Origin: Sinanaerobacter sp. ZZT-01
Lineage (GTDB): Bacteria > Bacillota > Clostridia > Peptostreptococcales > Anaerovoracaceae
DNA length: 64,000 nucleotides
Direction: 5' to 3'
NCBI RefSeq assembly: GCF_035621135.1
Contig: NZ_CP141728.1
Location: 1,612,001 to 1,676,000, forward strand
The position numbers were made by a program, and so were the translations under genes. The notes beneath the pieces were generated by a model. That model was not told the origin of the DNA, did no database searches, and saw only the letters and a program-made list of their open reading frames with translations. This document shows, one piece after another, positions 63,345 through 64,000 of the stretch (position 1 is the stretch's first letter; each line of letters opens with the position of its first letter).

Positions 63345-64000
63345 ATGGCAAAGGCTAAATTTGAGAGAACGAAACCACATGTAAACATTGGTACAATTGG
63401 TCACGTTGACCACGGAAAGACTACATTAACGGCTGCAATTACAAGAACTCTTCATCAGAGATACGGACTAGGCGAACAGGTAGCATTTGACCAGATCGAC
63501 AAAGCGCCGGAAGAAAGAGAAAGAGGAATCACGATTGCAACGTCCCACGTAGAGTATGAGACACCAAATAGACATTACGCACACGTAGACTGTCCGGGAC
63601 ATGCTGACTATGTAAAGAACATGATCACAGGAGCAGCGCAGATGGACGGAGCGATCTTGGTAGTAGCAGCGACAGATGGACCAATGCCGCAGACAAGAGA
63701 GCATATCCTGCTTTCCAGACAGGTAGGCGTACCATACATCGTAGTATTCTTAAACAAGTGCGATATGGTAGATGACGAAGAGCTGCTAGACTTAGTAGAA
63801 ATGGAAGTAAGAGAATTACTTGACTTATATGAATTCCCAGGAGATGATACACCAATCATCAGAGGATCCGCACTGGAAGCATTGAACAATCCAGAAGGCC
63901 CATGGGGAGATAAGATCGTTGAATTGTTCGAGCAGGTAGATGCATACATTCCAGAGCCTACAAGAGCAACAGACAAACCATTCTTGATGCCGGTGGAAGA
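63345..64000 (+). CDS. tuf: Elongation factor Tu, N-terminal part (cut by the window end)
   Basis: The first 218 codons of EF-Tu. [20 protein letters not shown] (P-loop GHVDHGKT), the effector region [24 protein letters not shown] and the guanine site LNKCDMVD (NKCD) are all standard. Ribosome site GGGAGGAG before ATG 63345. It follows tRNA-Thr, an arrangement seen in other Clostridia near sigH. The gene continues past 64000. Confidence 0.98.
   Translation, partial: MAKAKFERTKPHVNIGTIGHVDHGKTTLTAAITRTLHQRYGLGEQVAFDQIDKAPEERERGITIATSHVEYETPNRHYAHVDCPGHADYVKNMITGAAQMDGAILVVAATDGPMPQTREHILLSRQVGVPYIVVFLNKCDMVDDEELLDLVEMEVRELLDLYEFPGDDTPIIRGSALEALNNPEGPWGDKIVELFEQVDAYIPEPTRATDKPFLMPVE

Noticed and set aside
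1-64000. CRISPR arrays, prophage, insertion sequences, rRNA genes
   Set aside because: No direct-repeat arrays, transposase, integrase or phage structural genes, and no rRNA; thyA resembles the phi3T type but sits in a normal thyA-folA pair.

Overview
The window comes from a low-GC, probably endospore-forming Firmicute of class Clostridia. The evidence is the housekeeping order spoIIE-tilS-ftsH-coaX-dusB-greA-lysS and radA / carD-yacL-ispDF / cysE-cysS-mrnC-rlmB-sigH-(tRNA)-tuf, which matches the Bacillus/Clostridium backbone. AAGGAGG ribosome sites, frequent TTG/GTG starts, a SCIFF peptide with its radical-SAM maturase, and spoIIE plus sigH agree with this. Several genes suggest an anaerobic amino-acid or organic-acid fermenter. 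Eubacteriales Family XIII (Anaerovoracaceae-like) is my best guess, with low confidence.

Layout. 1-0.2 kb: start of an unknown gene on the minus strand. 0.4-2.2 kb: PadR / DUF1700 / DUF4097 envelope-sensing operon. 2.4-4.5 kb: glycolipid glycosyltransferase and a flippase-like membrane protein. 4.8-5.4 kb: histidine phosphatase. 5.5-7.8 kb: BirA-type biotin operon bioY-bioB-bioD behind a perfect 52-bp palindrome. 7.9-27.3 kb: metG, tatD, spoIIE, tilS, ftsH, a PucR-type regulator, coaX, dusB, greA, lysS, asnS, an EF-G paralogue and radA. 27.4-29.6 kb: a two-component system on the minus strand. 29.8-39.7 kb: carD, a PIN/TRAM protein, a fused ispDF, proS, nudix, cyclophilin, a LysM-G5-M23 peptidase, cysE and cysS.

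Accessory modules interrupt the conserved backbone at two places: between cysS and mrnC (about 7.7 kb) and between mrnC and rlmB (about 13.8 kb). They carry three sigma-54 enhancer-binding regulators, each followed by a promoter matching the -24/-12 consensus TTGGCATG-N4-TTGCT. Module 1 encodes a beta-keto acid cleavage enzyme, a 3-hydroxyacyl-CoA-dehydrogenase-like enzyme and an AtoE-type transporter. It looks like a route that oxidises an unknown 3-hydroxy acid and splits it with acetyl-CoA. Module 2 has decayed: its structural gene is a chimera of a Na+:amino-acid symporter N-terminus and a polysaccharide-deacetylase C-terminus. Module 3 encodes an NhaC antiporter, an argininosuccinate-lyase-family enzyme, malic enzyme, fumarase and an MFS transporter. 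It could turn a fumarate-yielding C-N lyase substrate into pyruvate. A 35-bp exact repeat carrying a lyase-gene 3' end and a sigma-A promoter joins modules 2 and 3 and points to duplication followed by deletion. A SCIFF locus (45.0-46.8 kb) lies between modules 1 and 2.

The right end returns to the backbone: thyA, folA, rlmB, sigH, tRNA-Thr(GGT) and the start of tuf. The best candidates for something undescribed are modules 1 and 3, with their winged-helix (not Fis-type) sigma-54 activators.
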